A stretch of 64,000 bases of DNA from Guyanagaster necrorhizus (Eukaryota > Basidiomycota > Agaricomycetes > Agaricales > Physalacriaceae), in contig NW_025064935.1 in the NCBI RefSeq assembly GCF_019112545.1, positions 67,714-131,713 on the forward strand, given 5' to 3'. Numbering within the stretch: the stretch's first letter is position 1; each line of letters starts with the position of its first letter. A program made the translations under genes and the position numbers. This document shows, piece by piece, positions 1-11,882 of this stretch. The notes below the pieces were generated by a model. The model was not told the origin of the DNA. It saw only the letters and a list, made by a program, of their open reading frames with translations, and ran no database searches.

Positions 1-2441
1 TAGGCAGGAGATACAAAAGTCGACTAGAGCGCGGCCCAGCTGATTGCGACGTGTAGGCAGACGTAAAGAGTGACTGGTCGCATCATGGGGAAGAGGCCTG
101 TTGGGACGGAAATTCACTTGACGCCAATGAACTGTGGACAAACTGCGAGTCACTATTGGTTCATGAACGCTCAAATATTCGATGCTCACTCATTCGAAGA
201 TGGATCCTGCAGACGATCCGAGTAATTTGCATTCCATTCTCGGTAGTGATTTCTGGAAAGAGCCTCAGAGATATGCCGTACTCTGGGCAGCGAAACGTAC
301 CTCCACGAAGTAAAGAAGTGAGCTCTTGGTACTCATGTTGACTGAAAGGCGCTGAAGTTGTTTGTCGAGAAGGAAGCAGATGATCTGAATCAAAGCAATT
401 GTGTTGGATAATGTTCAACGCCGGCCTTGAAAATAAACAATCACCTGTCCATGCCCATATGAGAGCATTCATGGCTTCCCCGTGTGCATTCGCAGGAAGT
501 GGGCTGTGCGCAGGGTGCGCCTCCATGAAAGCCCAGTACCGATATTCCATATCCAAAGCTGCAAGTCAATGAGTTCATGTTCCCGGCCTCCGAAGCATCA
601 ATTTTTGACACACCGTCTTCATCATTTCGCCCCAGTCTCGAGGGACCTTTCCTCGGTAGCTCTGACGACACTCTTCGACTCTTATGATCGATCCACCACC
701 CCACAAGGGGAGGATCCCGCTTCTTCTTCCGAGCGCCCTCCCTCAGCCACAGCTCCATCCCAGTAGGTGGAGCAAGGTCGTCTTTATAGCTGTCAAAGTA
801 GGATGTGACTAGATCTAGCTTCTTGTTGTTCCGCAACTCCATGTCGGTTGTCACCCGGAGGGTGGGGTGAACATAGTATACTACGGAATCAGGAAGAGAA
901 AACTCAATCCAACCCAGCTGGTTCAGTTTGGGAGTAGCCGATGGTGCTGGCAAAGGCCAAAACGAAGATGATGGCAACGCAGATTGAGGAGAGACGTTGA
1001 CCCGAGTCTGATGTTGAGACTGAAGGTACGAAGGTGATCTGGGAAAAGGTACTTGTGAGAGTAGAGGACGTGTTTCGCTGTTCAGATAGGAAGTTAGTTA
1101 TGTATTTGTCAAAACGATCAGTGAAGGGGCCATACTCTGTCTCTGGTTCGAAACGATGAATGCTGTTCCTAAGGCTTAGTGTCGATGAAGTAGCACGAAT
1201 CGATCTGTAGTTTTTGAGGTTATAGAACCATCTGGCAATTATAACCACGTACCTTGATGGGATTACATCTTGCATGAGGGGGAGTGGCATCACGATTATG
1301 GACTGGTCATCTTGAGGTACTGATGCTTCTTCATGCTGCGGCCTGATTCGAAAAGTACATCAGCTTGAAAACCAAGGTCAGAAGCACTACGTACTCGGGC
1401 AAAACAATGTGATCATGCGGAACATTTATCTCAGGGACAGGATCAGCAAACGGGTCCTCCATTGGCACCGGCATTCTAGAATATGTAAGTTAACGATAAA
1501 AGAGGGGCAGAGCGATTTACTGACTGCACAGACATTCCCTCGTTTTCAGATTCGTGATTGGCGATGCGTTCACTCAACGTTGTTTCCGCCAATGACTGGG
1601 CCACGGACGAATGATGGGTGTTTCTCCAAGCCTCTTGAGACGAGTCGGCGTCATATGAAGGCATCATAGTAGTTGCTGGCACGAGAGGAGGCATTTCTGC
1701 GACCGGCTTTATCAGTTCATCGTGAACGTCGGAAAGAGGAACGTTTTCGGTCTCAACGTCTCGAGGCCGGGGTGTTGGCTCAGAGAAAATGGATTCTTCT
1801 GGCACGGGGGCAGGATGAACTGGCTCTGGTTGCGCAGGAATTTCGAAATTCAATGAGAAACTTCCCATGTCATGAACTGGCGAGGGTGGAGGTTCTGTAG
1901 CAGGTTCGGCCTCTAGATCGGTGGGAATGGATTCTCCCACCAGCGGAGCACGGTCAACATTCGACTCCTTCTGCTGCATTTCATAAGGCTGTTCTTCGAC
2001 TTGAGGTGTGGCCGCTGGCACCTCATGAGCAAAAGTTCCACTCTGCTGAAGCGTCTCATTGCCCTTGCCTTCGGAAGCCAAAGTCCGTGTTTCCTCCACG
2101 GACTTATGCCCCTCCACGCTTTGGTGGTCATGCATGTCCTCGGGTTCTGCAGTGAGCACAGGTGTATCGGTAACGACAGTTTGAGGAGGCGCCGGTTGCT
2201 GGGGAGTATCGGTTGCTACAGCGGCAGCTTCTCTCGCTGGGGACTCTGCTATAGGGCTGGGGGCCTCGTGCACTGCAATCTCTGGTGTAGACACAACCGC
2301 AGAGCGTGCTTCGACATTTTTGACGGAACTGGTGTCTGACCCAGAAGGCGTGCCCGGACGTGATAGTGATAGAATGGAGGACGTGCGCCGCACGGCCTTG
2401 CCCATGCGGGAACGGAATACAGACTTTGTCGGCGTGCTCAT
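1..2441 (-). CDS. Hypothetical protein with long disordered N-terminus and a basidiomycete WW-like domain (3' end beyond window)
   Basis: The gene starts at the ATG at 2439-2441. Phase-consistent exons are 2441-1525, 1475-1395, 1342-1253, 1204-1136, 1077-614, 558-445 and one from 384 leftward. The first ~370 residues are Pro/Ser/Glu-rich low-complexity sequence with a basic start (SVFRSRMGKAVRR). They are followed by a compact region beginning LGWIEFSLPDSVVYYVHP, then ELWLREG, VGWWIDHKSRR and MEYRYWAFMEAHP. This order resembles a WW-like domain plus helical region that I know from many Agaricomycete proteins of unknown function; that assignment is from memory of the family. The last splices (positions below ~290) are ambiguous: one reading stops near 165, another stays open to base 1. 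Function is unknown. The usual membrane-associated C-terminus of the family would lie outside the window. Confidence 0.7.
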
Positions 2442-3948
2442 GATGCTCAGTCTCGAGGAGTAGAGGCCTTGAAAGAGCAGATAAACTGGCGGGAATGAGA
2501 GAAAGGAACAACTTGAAGCGTAAGGAGGACACGGTGACGAGAAGACAAGAGTATCACTTTAATATCTTCGTGCGAGTCTGCCTGGAGGCGTCATCGAGGC
2601 GAGCAGTCGAAACAAGCGCAGCATGGATTAGGCGTGCATGAAATGCATCGAGGGATCAATAGATGAACACGTTACAAACATACGCCGCGCCCTTGTGGCA
2701 GGATGACCGGGGATGTAGAAACGAAGAGGAAACAACGTTTTTGTTAAGTAAATGGTTGGCTCCTGGACGAAGTCCCCTTCTTACGTGTTAGAGTGTTGCC
2801 CATACTTAGATCATCAAACGACTGTAGCCAAGACCCAATGCAAGTACTACTCCACCTCCCGTCAGGGCACTGACTAGAAGGTTCACTTCCAATAGTTGGT
2901 ATGCATCGTAGTCACTGAGGTGCTGCAGTGGCCGGTAAGTACTGCACCAGCATTCCCAACCGCTGCAGACCCGGATCAAGGAACTTCCACTGCCTTTCGG
3001 AAGTTTTCCGATAAGATGCACGATATCCGGGAAGCTCGCCTAGAAAACACTGATGGAGGCCGATTGGTCAGTGAAGAATGTAAGATAAACGTGGGAACTT
3101 CTTGGCCTTTCCATGTATCACCGGCAATTATAATAGCCGATTAGAATTAGAATTGAACGAGTTGAGATATGCTATGTAACAGTAATGGCAAAGGATATTC
3201 GTAAGTAATCTCAGTCGGGAACAGAGGACGTAGAACGACTATTGTTGAAGGAGACACGTGATACCCGACTCTATACCCGACGTTTTACTTATTTTCTACT
3301 TACCGACTCTAGGTACCATTCCTTACTCCTGTACTTCAACCTGCCAGTATATATACCTCCTTAGTTATGCCCGCCACCTCAGTCATTTTAGTACTGTACC
3401 GACTGAGGTATGCTTTCTTAACTATTATACCAACATACACCTTACTTACATATATTACAGTTCTAACTATGTTGTTCAACTTACTCTAGGTTATGTGGCC
3501 CTGCTGTAGCCTTTGAACCAGTCAAGATGAACATGCAGTAAATTGTACCCACAAAGCAACTCAATACCCCCTACCTTATATAGTAAGAACAGACATGTGT
3601 GAATACTAGGTATTGATATAACCAGTGTATGACCGGAGTGTACCAGTCTTGTATTCCATACTTCAGCCATTGTAATTCATCTCTGTTTTCTTCTGCACCT
3701 ATTAATACCACTGCTTTTAGATAAAGTTCCAGCATCAAGACATCATCCTAAGGCATTGATATAGCCATAAAGAAACAAGCCATTCTGGATTCCACCAAAC
3801 TCTAAAGTCACAAAGAAAGCTGCAATGGGTGAAGACCTTCTGTCGACAGGTTTGTGTCCATTTATATGCTTCCGTGACAGATGAAATTAAAAAAATGCTA
3901 CATAGACTACAGATAGTACATACAAATCACAATCATCATACTCCGTAG
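2442..3948. other. Intergenic, AT-rich, no convincing gene
   Basis: This 1.5 kb lies between two minus-strand genes: the start of the hypothetical protein and the end of the ATRIP-like gene. 3140-3900 is clearly richer in A/T than the flanks and has no sustained coding frame. A possible exon-like minus-strand frame lies at 2806-3021, ending in a hydrophobic stretch (GGGVVLALGLGYSRLMI), but no start exon could be joined to it. A decayed transposon is possible, but no terminal repeats were found. Confidence 0.5.
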
Positions 3949-6900
3949 TCAACATCCCATGAGTTCTTCTTCTATATCATCTTCATTTGTTACACTGTCC
4001 CCATCTTGGTCTGTTTCTTGGAGCGCCACCCAAAGAGCTTCATCTTCTGGTTGATCTAGGACAAGTTCTACCATGTCCCTAGCCATTTCTAAAGCATCCT
4101 GTCAATGTCGTACTCAATCGTAGGACCATATGACACACCTGACATGATGTTTAACTCAAGTTGGGCAGGCACTGGCGTCCAGTCCGGCAGAGGTGAATAA
4201 CTTAACCGCCCAAATGTGAGGGTGAACATATGCATAATGCCATTGAAATGTCGGGGTGGAGCACGAAGAAGTTTCTGCCGCAAGCTCATGGCTGTCGGAT
4301 CGCTGCTAATGATGTTATGAAGAAGATACAAGACGTAATTTATCATTCGAACAGTCCTGTTGTTCTGTTAAGTGTGGAAAATGTGAAATAGAAAAGTGCA
4401 TACATACATCAATGTGAGGTCCGCAGACAAAATGTACTTTTGGTCTTCCTCCCATAATGGCGTCGTCAGCATATGAAGGCATACAACTAATGAGGGCACC
4501 AAGACGATCGAGTCAGTCAACACAGCAAATGCCTTGGCATCAGCAACTGACACCAAAGCAAAGAAGATGAGGATATGTGTTTTCAGGGACAAGCACTTAT
4601 GTTTCGGAATGTTCATTGCATCCTGGAAACACCGGAGTAGCACACACCTCATCATCTTGACGATTGATATCAATGAGGAAAGAGCATAATCGATCGAGCA
4701 CAGGATATTTGGTGGTCTCGGACGCGACAGGTTGTTCTGAACCGGACATCGGAAAGGCGAGTATGTAGTAACAAAGTTGCGGATCTAGAAAAGTGTCTTC
4801 ACAGAGAAAAGATTTCAGAGGACAACACACGTACATGTCATGAGACGAACGAGGAGGCGAGTCACTTGGGATAAAACCCAGTTTGGTTGGAGATTATGAA
4901 GGAGCACAGCGAGAACTTCTCGGTTCTGGCATATATATCCTAGTCTGTGTGAGATTAGGATCATATTTATAGGCTGGGATAGACATTTCTCACTTGTCAA
5001 TATCTGTAGTAGTGACATTCCAACATAACACTTCTAGTAAGGCTAACGTTTTCTTCGCAAGTAGGTTTGGGTAGGCCCCATCCTTCGAGGGCTGCAAATG
5101 GTTACAGATGACACTGGAGAGTAATACCATAATGCGAGGACTGCCATTGGTATCGGTCTGTGATAGTAGTATGGAGGAAAAGAACGGTAATGAATGGATG
5201 AGTGATACTAGTAGGTCTAGCATTTCAACTAAATTAGAAGTCTAGCAGAGGTCCTTAGATATGTATACAATAAAGGCATGGGAGAGCAGCTCACTAGATC
5301 TAGCGTAACCAAAACAGACGCCATGGAAACCAGACACGGCGACATAGCTATAGCTGCCGTGGGATAATCGTGAAATCTCGACGCGGCTACAATGGCAAGG
5401 ATGCCTGATATGACTTCGCTATATTGACTATTGGAGTGAGTGGCTGTTACAACAGGTGCTTCTGTCAGCGAAAGTAGTGTCGGTTGATGAGATAATGACG
5501 TCGTATGGGTCAGCAATATTCGGAACAGCTGGAACAAAGGCGAAAATCAGTCCTATGATCTTCGGTGGCTAGAAGGACCCACTTCTGCTTTCCAGTCAAA
5601 TGGTTCCAGGTCAGAGACCTCCACAGTTTGGTCTGCTATAGTTATCGTATTGCCATCATCATTGAACACATCGTCATTGCTTGGAATTGCTTCTACGTCA
5701 ATTTTGAAGTCGTCGTCCATATTGACATCGGAATCAGCATCCGGCCCGTTCCTTCGGGAGGGGCTGGAAATCGGAGACCTGATGGTCTGAATCTGCGTTA
5801 ATATTTGATTTGAAGAATGTGTGTTCCTTGTTGTATTTTTCCGTGGTTGTAATGTGGGGCTATGCGTGAAGGCATTTTGGAAGTCAAGCAGTCGCTGAGA
5901 CTTTTCTGGAGTCTTCTGAAGATTCCGAGAGGTCTTGGGGCTGTTCACACGACGTGGAGTACTGGGCCTGGCCTGGGAACTACGGTTGAGGTTCCACCCT
6001 TGCATTTGAGAGGGAATCGGTAAAGCTTGGGCATAGACATCCTTCCCTGCCCTCTTAGATTGCCCTGACGGTGGCCTTCGTGAGGCTTCCGCTTCCTGTT
6101 GCTGAAGAACTATGCGTATAGAATGGATTGGAAGAAACTGTGGGAAATGAATACCTTGAACATGAATTCAGTCTTCAGCCTCTCCATTTCGTTTTTTCGA
6201 TCTCTGTGCATTTGCACCTGTCTGGCATCCGTTTCTTCCTTCTCGGCTTTGAGTCTTGATAATTGAGCGGCGTAATCTTTGGCAGTCTTGAACACCAACA
6301 ATGAGTGCAAAATTAGAATTGGAACCGGTTGAAAATACCTTTTCGATGGTTTGACGAAGAATTGTCACCTCTCCTTCCCTTGAAAATCGGGCTTTCTTAG
6401 CTTCCTCAAGTGCGAGTTGGACCTTCCTTCTTTCATCTTCTGACTATGGGTAATGTACTGAATAAACAGAAGGCAAGAGAAGTGCTATGCAGCCAACCTC
6501 TTTCAATTTCGTCAATAAGTCTTGCACTCTGGCTTCTACAGCATCTGCGTTTGAGATTTGAGGTGGGACAAGAATAGAAGATGTAGCATTAGAACGAAAC
6601 GTCTGTGCTTGATGCGACTGAGGAGGATGTCCATTTCTTCCCATCAGAACACGTCCAGATTGATGTCCACGAGACGGTGGGCGGCTTGCATTGCTCTGAG
6701 GTAGGTGAACGTTCCGATTCGTTACATCTGTCATTGTAATGTCTGTATCGGTATGCTTGCCCCCATTAGGGCCAGTCATTGTCTGCTCATTATCCATAGA
6801 CACGGTGCCTATGGAACAGCGAACAGCATTCCAACTCGCGTCAGAGTCGCGAAAAAAGCCGGGTGGAAGACCATACATGCCAACACCGGACACTGATATT

Positions 6901-7124
6901 TCTGGGAGATCGTCTGCGGCTACCCGAGCTACAGGAACGTGTGTTTGCTGAACATCGTCCAATCTCTGTCTTTTGGTCGGTGGTTCAGAGTCCTCGAGAT
7001 TATCGGTCGTTAGCGGTAGCGCATGTTCACCAGCAGCATATTTTGCTACAACGCTATCGAGCGCAGCAAGGGTCTCGTCGGCGCAGAAAAAGTTGTCATC
7101 GAAGAATTGGTCGTCGTCGCTCAT
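3949..7124 (-). CDS. ATRIP/Rad26/LCD1-like DNA damage checkpoint protein
   Basis: ATRIP-family proteins are the partners of the ATR/Mec1/Rad3 kinase and bring it to RPA-coated single-stranded DNA. The N-terminus (MSDDDQFFDDNFF, then ETLAALDSVVAKY) is the acidic, aromatic opening typical of the fungal family. A long coiled coil follows (about 6430 to 6170: KARFSREGEVTILRQTIEK, then a second coil ending LKTEFMFK). Next comes a linker with LLDFQNAFTHSP, then a leucine-rich helical C-terminal half resembling HEAT-type repeats. The last exon is 4098-3949, spliced after MSG, and ends LMGC. The start at 7124 was preferred over the in-frame extension to 7196, which begins without ATG and would consume most of the divergent promoter shared with UPF2. 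Family assignment rests on the N-terminus and coiled coil; the C-terminal half is poorly conserved. Confidence 0.68.
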
Positions 7125-7207
7125 ATGAAGGAAGGTGCTTAGGTAACGAACTTGCTGAATACTATCATCAGGTCCGGAGCGCTCACTCTTCCCCACACCC
7201 GCAATTC
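7125..7207. promoter_or_regulatory. 83 bp divergent promoter, ATRIP-like (-) / UPF2 (+)
   Basis: The two start codons face away from each other with only 83 bp between them, so promoters and 5' leaders must overlap or be extremely short. The segment contains CT-rich stretches (CACTCTTCCCCACACCC) but no clear TATA box. That the gap works as one bidirectional promoter is an inference. Confidence 0.55.
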
Positions 7208-10200
7208 ATGGAATCCGGCAATGGCGTCCAGTCGTTTTCAAAACAAGATGACGAGAAATCCCGCTATGCGAAACGCGCTGCTCTTAAGGAGCTCAACACA
7301 AATCCTGTTCCTAAAGGTGCGTCATTAACTGTTGTGCTTCAAGGAATGCTCATTCTATTCCAACAGAATCATCCAAGCTCGACTCTTCATTGAGGCGCCA
7401 TACCGCTCTCATTAAGCGCATACGACAGTCTGTGGCCTCCGACAATCGTGACCAAATCCTCAAGGACATTGACTCCCTGTCACTTGAAAAGTATGTTGAT
7501 GAAATCGCTGGCGCTATTGTAGAAGGTACTTCTAGGTGCAAGACAGAAAAGGACGTGTGGAGCGCTGTTGAGGTCAGCTATATGAATGCTTCTACTGAAT
7601 TATCATTTCCTCATATCATTAGGTTATATCTGCAATTTACCGTCGATTTCCCTCTTCGTTTGGGGCAGCACTCGTCCCATTCTTAACATCTGCTCTCAGT
7701 AGTCCATCTCGGACGAGTTTTTCCAACCTTCCTCCAGAACAAAGAGAAAAGGAAGACTCGTCTCGGGTGACACGACAAAGACCTGCACTAAGAGTATGCT
7801 CCGAACTGGCCTTAGTTGGTGTCATCAAAGATGCACCCAGTCGAAGCGGCGGTGAATGGATTATGAAAGTCTTGAAAGAACTGGCAAGTATTTCATGGTA
7901 TATCCTAGACAGACTGATCAAACCTGGTTCCAGCTCTCCAATGACCCGAGCCTCTCTTCACTTCCGTTATTAATTACGTTTCTCAAAAGTTACTCTCTTC
8001 CATTTCTTGGTATCACTCCTGCCATAATTAAGCAGGTCTCTGCGAATTCGGAACCCGGAATGTTGTCTGCTACACAAGCATTAGATTCAATCGCTTTTCC
8101 CTCCCTGGTTGACGATAATGGGTCTCTTATTGAGCAGGACATTCGTGATCGTTTCAAACGCATGTGTGAGGGTTACTTTGAAAGCGTTTCAAAAAAACTA
8201 GTCATCGAGCACAAAGTCAGTGCTTGAGATTCCTTGGCGATTATGCACTTATTCATATTTACTGGACAGCGACTGCAAGAGCAAGATCGTCGAAATCATG
8301 AAGCATACATCCGTTCGGGAGAAATATTTGAGGACCGCCAGCAGGCGTATGAAAGGATGACAAAAGGCTATGAAAAGCTGTTGGCCAGCTGCCAATCGTA
8401 GGTGATCCTGTTGTACATACATCCTTCTCAATGACCGGCCTTTAGATTGTCTGAGCTTCTGTATCTACCCATGCCATCATTGCCTACTGCATCACAGAAA
8501 TCGGACTCCATTTTGATTGGGACGAACAGCACAAGTTCATTTTCGAACGACGAGGGCGATGTCACTGCTGGAGGAAAATGGGAAGACGAAGAGGAGAGAC
8601 GGTTCTTCGAAGATGTTCAGGATCTCAAAGACTTCGTTCCAAAGAGCATCCTTGGCGTGGGAGAAGGCGAAAGCAAAGATCAGGAGAGTGAGGAAAGCAA
8701 GGAGAAACAGAATGAAAGGCACGAACAGGATAGGGAATACATCAAGAAGTTAGAGGAAGAGCTCAAAAAACTCGCAGAAGGCGGACTACCTTCTGTTTCA
8801 CAAGACGAGGACGAGGATGAGTACGGACATGCATTCTCTTCACTGACCAAACACTCAGCATATTTTAAGGGCCCCGACACCAGTACCAGGGACCCCGAGG
8901 GCCACTACGCCGCCTCTATCTTCGCAAGCACCACAAGGTCCTTCACAACTTCTAACAGCTCTTCTGATTCGGCTTCCGGATGCCACTAATCGCGAGCTAA
9001 TCGACCAAGCTGCCATTGACTTTGCTTTTTTGAATTCTAAAGCTGCTCGTAAGAGACTTGTAAAGGTGATGTTTAGTGCATTTTCTTCCGTTCTGTGTTT
9101 ACGCTGCTATGTCCTAGTTCTTGAGCCAAGTGTCCAAAAGTCGCATTGACCTTCTACCGCATTACTCGCGCCTTGTCGCGACCCTCGATTATTATATGCC
9201 AGACATTGGATCGGATCTGATTTCCATCGTAAGTCTCACAGGAGTTCTCATGATCCAATCGCTGAAGCCATCCTGTGCAGCTGGATGAGGAGTTCAGATA
9301 CCTCCAAAGGAAGAAAAATGTGGTGAAAGAATTTTCCGAAGTCAGACTCAAGGTGCGATATCTTAAATTCAGCTAATTCATATGGTTTCACCAGCTCGAT
9401 CCAGAACATTGTATTTATATCCAACCTAACCAAGTTCGGTGTAGTTCCGACACACCTCGTTTTACATATGTTCAAAGTCTGCTTGGATGACTTCTCGGGG
9501 ACGAATGTAGACAACATTGCTCTACTCCTTGAAGGGTGTGGTCGATACCTGCTACAAGGGGAAGAAACACGAGAACGATTTGGTACTATGGTTTGTGGAA
9601 GGATGAATCTTCCGTTACCAATTCTAAGTTTCGTATGGACAGCTAGAACTGATGAGACGAAAACAAAGTTTGCAGCACTTCGACCAGCGTCAATTACTTC
9701 TTCTGGAGAATGCTTACTATCAGGTACGAAAGATACTCATGTGCCCTCGATTGGAAGCTTGATCTTTGATCGTCAGTGTAACCCTCCTGAGCGCGCGCCT
9801 CGCCAGGAAAAGGTCCGGCCACCAATGGAGCTGTTTATTCGACACTTAATCTATGATGTTCTTGCCAAGAGAACGATTGACAAAGTCCTTAAATTGATTC
9901 GAAAACTGGACTGGGAAGACGAGGACGTACGACGTATTCTGTTCAAGGTTTTCACAAAACCATGGAAGATCAAGTACGGAAACATTAGCCTATTGGCTAT
10001 GTTAACGTATGACTTGCAAAGATATCATCCCGACTTTCCCATCTCTGTTGTTGACCAAATCCTGGAGGACATCAGGAGAGGACTCGAACAAAATATGTAC
10101 AGCACCAATCAAAGACGGATTGCAACTATCAAATATTTGGGAGAGTTGTACATCTACCGGCTACTGAGCTCCAGCATAATGTTTGATATTTTATGGTTAT

Positions 10201-11524
10201 TGATTACCTTTGGACACCGTACGTTCTATGTTTACGTTCACCGCGGTTGTCCCTACTGATATGGTCGTACAGCTGATGGGAGAGCTCTACCGAACCAATT
10301 CTGTCCACTGGACATGCCTGATGACTTTTTCCGAGTACGCCTTGTCTGCGTCCTTCTGGATACATGTGGAATGTGCTTCGATCGTGGCACACAGAGAAAG
10401 AAGCTCGACAACTTTTTAACAATGTTCCAAGTGGGTCAAAGCCAATTCATCTCTTTATCTCTCATATCCGCGTCTTTTAGTTTTATATTCATTGCAAGCA
10501 GAAGCTTCCTATGGATGTTGATTTCATGCTGTCAGATTCTCTTGACGTGAGTTCGCTGCTGAGCAGTGTACGGCATCTATCCTGACTTCCTGCGAAGGCC
10601 ATAAGACCTAAATTCGAACTGGCTAAAACTATCGAAGAGGCCGCCGTTGCTGTTGACAACATGCTGGGCTCGTTCCAGGCAACTGACCGTAAGTTATTCT
10701 TCGACGGTCACCATACAGCTGATGCGAGCGGTTCGTTTTTCTGTAGTAGATGACGAGATCGAAGCAGACGAAGGTGGTGACGACAGTAGCGACGAAGATG
10801 AACGTGTCGACGAAGATGAAAGAGAAGAGGACGATGAGGGTGATGTTGGGGCTCAAGACCCATTGGTGAGCACTCGAGTGTACGCACTTCGCCAAGGAAC
10901 TCACCCGTCACGTGCAGGACGGCGAACGACCGCCTTCTCCGGAGCAGGAAGTTGTGCTCTCTGGGAGCGCTAGTCTGCAGGAGAACCTCGGTCCCTCTGA
11001 AGAAGCTGATGCAGAGTTCGCGAGAGAGCTCGCCAAGATGGTTATGGATTCATCGTCAGAATCTCGGAAGGTTGACAAGAAGACAGCACTCGCGCTATGG
11101 GACTCCTCCGTATTACCAGCGGTTCGAAAGCGGCGTGAAGACCCTGATGAAGCGCTTGACATCGATGATCCAGACATGATGAAATTCACAGTCCTCACGA
11201 AGCGCGGGAACAGGCAACTGGTAGGCTATGATCACCGGTACCGGTACCTTACCATGTTGTTGATCATTTTCTAGACTCGGCAATTAGCGGTCCCATCTGA
11301 GTCCGCTCTAGCCGTCCATACCCGGTCCGCTCAGCTACAGGATAAGGTAGAGCAACAGCATTTAAAGCGCCTAGTCCTCGATTATGAACAGCGTGAGGAA
11401 GCAGAGGAATTGAAAGGTACTTCGTCACCTTCCCGCATCAACTGGTTTCCCCCAACTTACCCCTCTGTCAGCTCTGGGGATCCAGAATCGTATGGGAGCT
11501 ATCAAGATACGATACGCTGGCTGA
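7208..11524 (+). CDS. UPF2: UPF2/NMD2, nonsense-mediated mRNA decay factor
   Basis: UPF2 is the cytoplasmic scaffold joining UPF1 and UPF3 in nonsense-mediated mRNA decay. Exon 1 (MESGNGVQSFSKQDDEKSR) is spliced to LRRHTALIKRIRQSV, then ILKDIDSLSLEKYVDEI and CKTEKDVWSAVEV, the start of the first MIF4G domain. Two further MIF4G-like blocks follow; the third contains DTCGMCFDRGTQRKKLD near 10370. An acidic tract (about 10750-10860, Asp/Glu runs) and the C-terminal UPF1-binding segment (DDPDMMKFTVLTKRGNRQ near 11170) are in the family order. The final splice joins EELK to ALGIQNRMGAIKIRYAG and a TGA at 11522-11524. The gene is broken by many short introns. It is full length by eye, with no frame break seen. 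Confidence 0.93.
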
Positions 11525-11882
11525 CATCAAGACAACACGCTTATACAACTATCACAAATCTTGCTAGCCTTCGATGTGCTATGAATGGCCTTCTTTGCAA
11601 GTATTGCACTTGATGGTCAGCTCACGGCGACATTTGTGGACCCGCTGCATGAACTGACAAGAGATTTGATGTCGGGGACGATTAGATTAGATGAGTATGA
11701 ATTTGAATTACGTGGATCTGGCGCCACACGTTATGGTGCTACTTCGGTAGTCCCTTCTGCTTCCGTCCATTGCTGTCGCTACATTGGAGCACGGAAAACT
11801 ATCTCTCTTTTCTTTCTCCTTCTTCCCATTTTATGTACATACTCAGTGTACATTGTCGTCGCGTTCAATCCTCAGACCTTTA
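11525..11882. other. Intergenic between UPF2 and the kinase
   Basis: 358 bp in tandem orientation. A frame at 11585-11760 (HELTRDLMSGTIRLDEYEFE) looks somewhat protein-like and could be an upstream kinase exon, but I could not join it with consistent splice sites. Confidence 0.4.

Noticed and set aside
3258..3509. Plus-strand 83-codon frame rich in Tyr, Ile and Leu
   Set aside because: Produced by the AT-rich composition of the island; no homology signal or gene structure.
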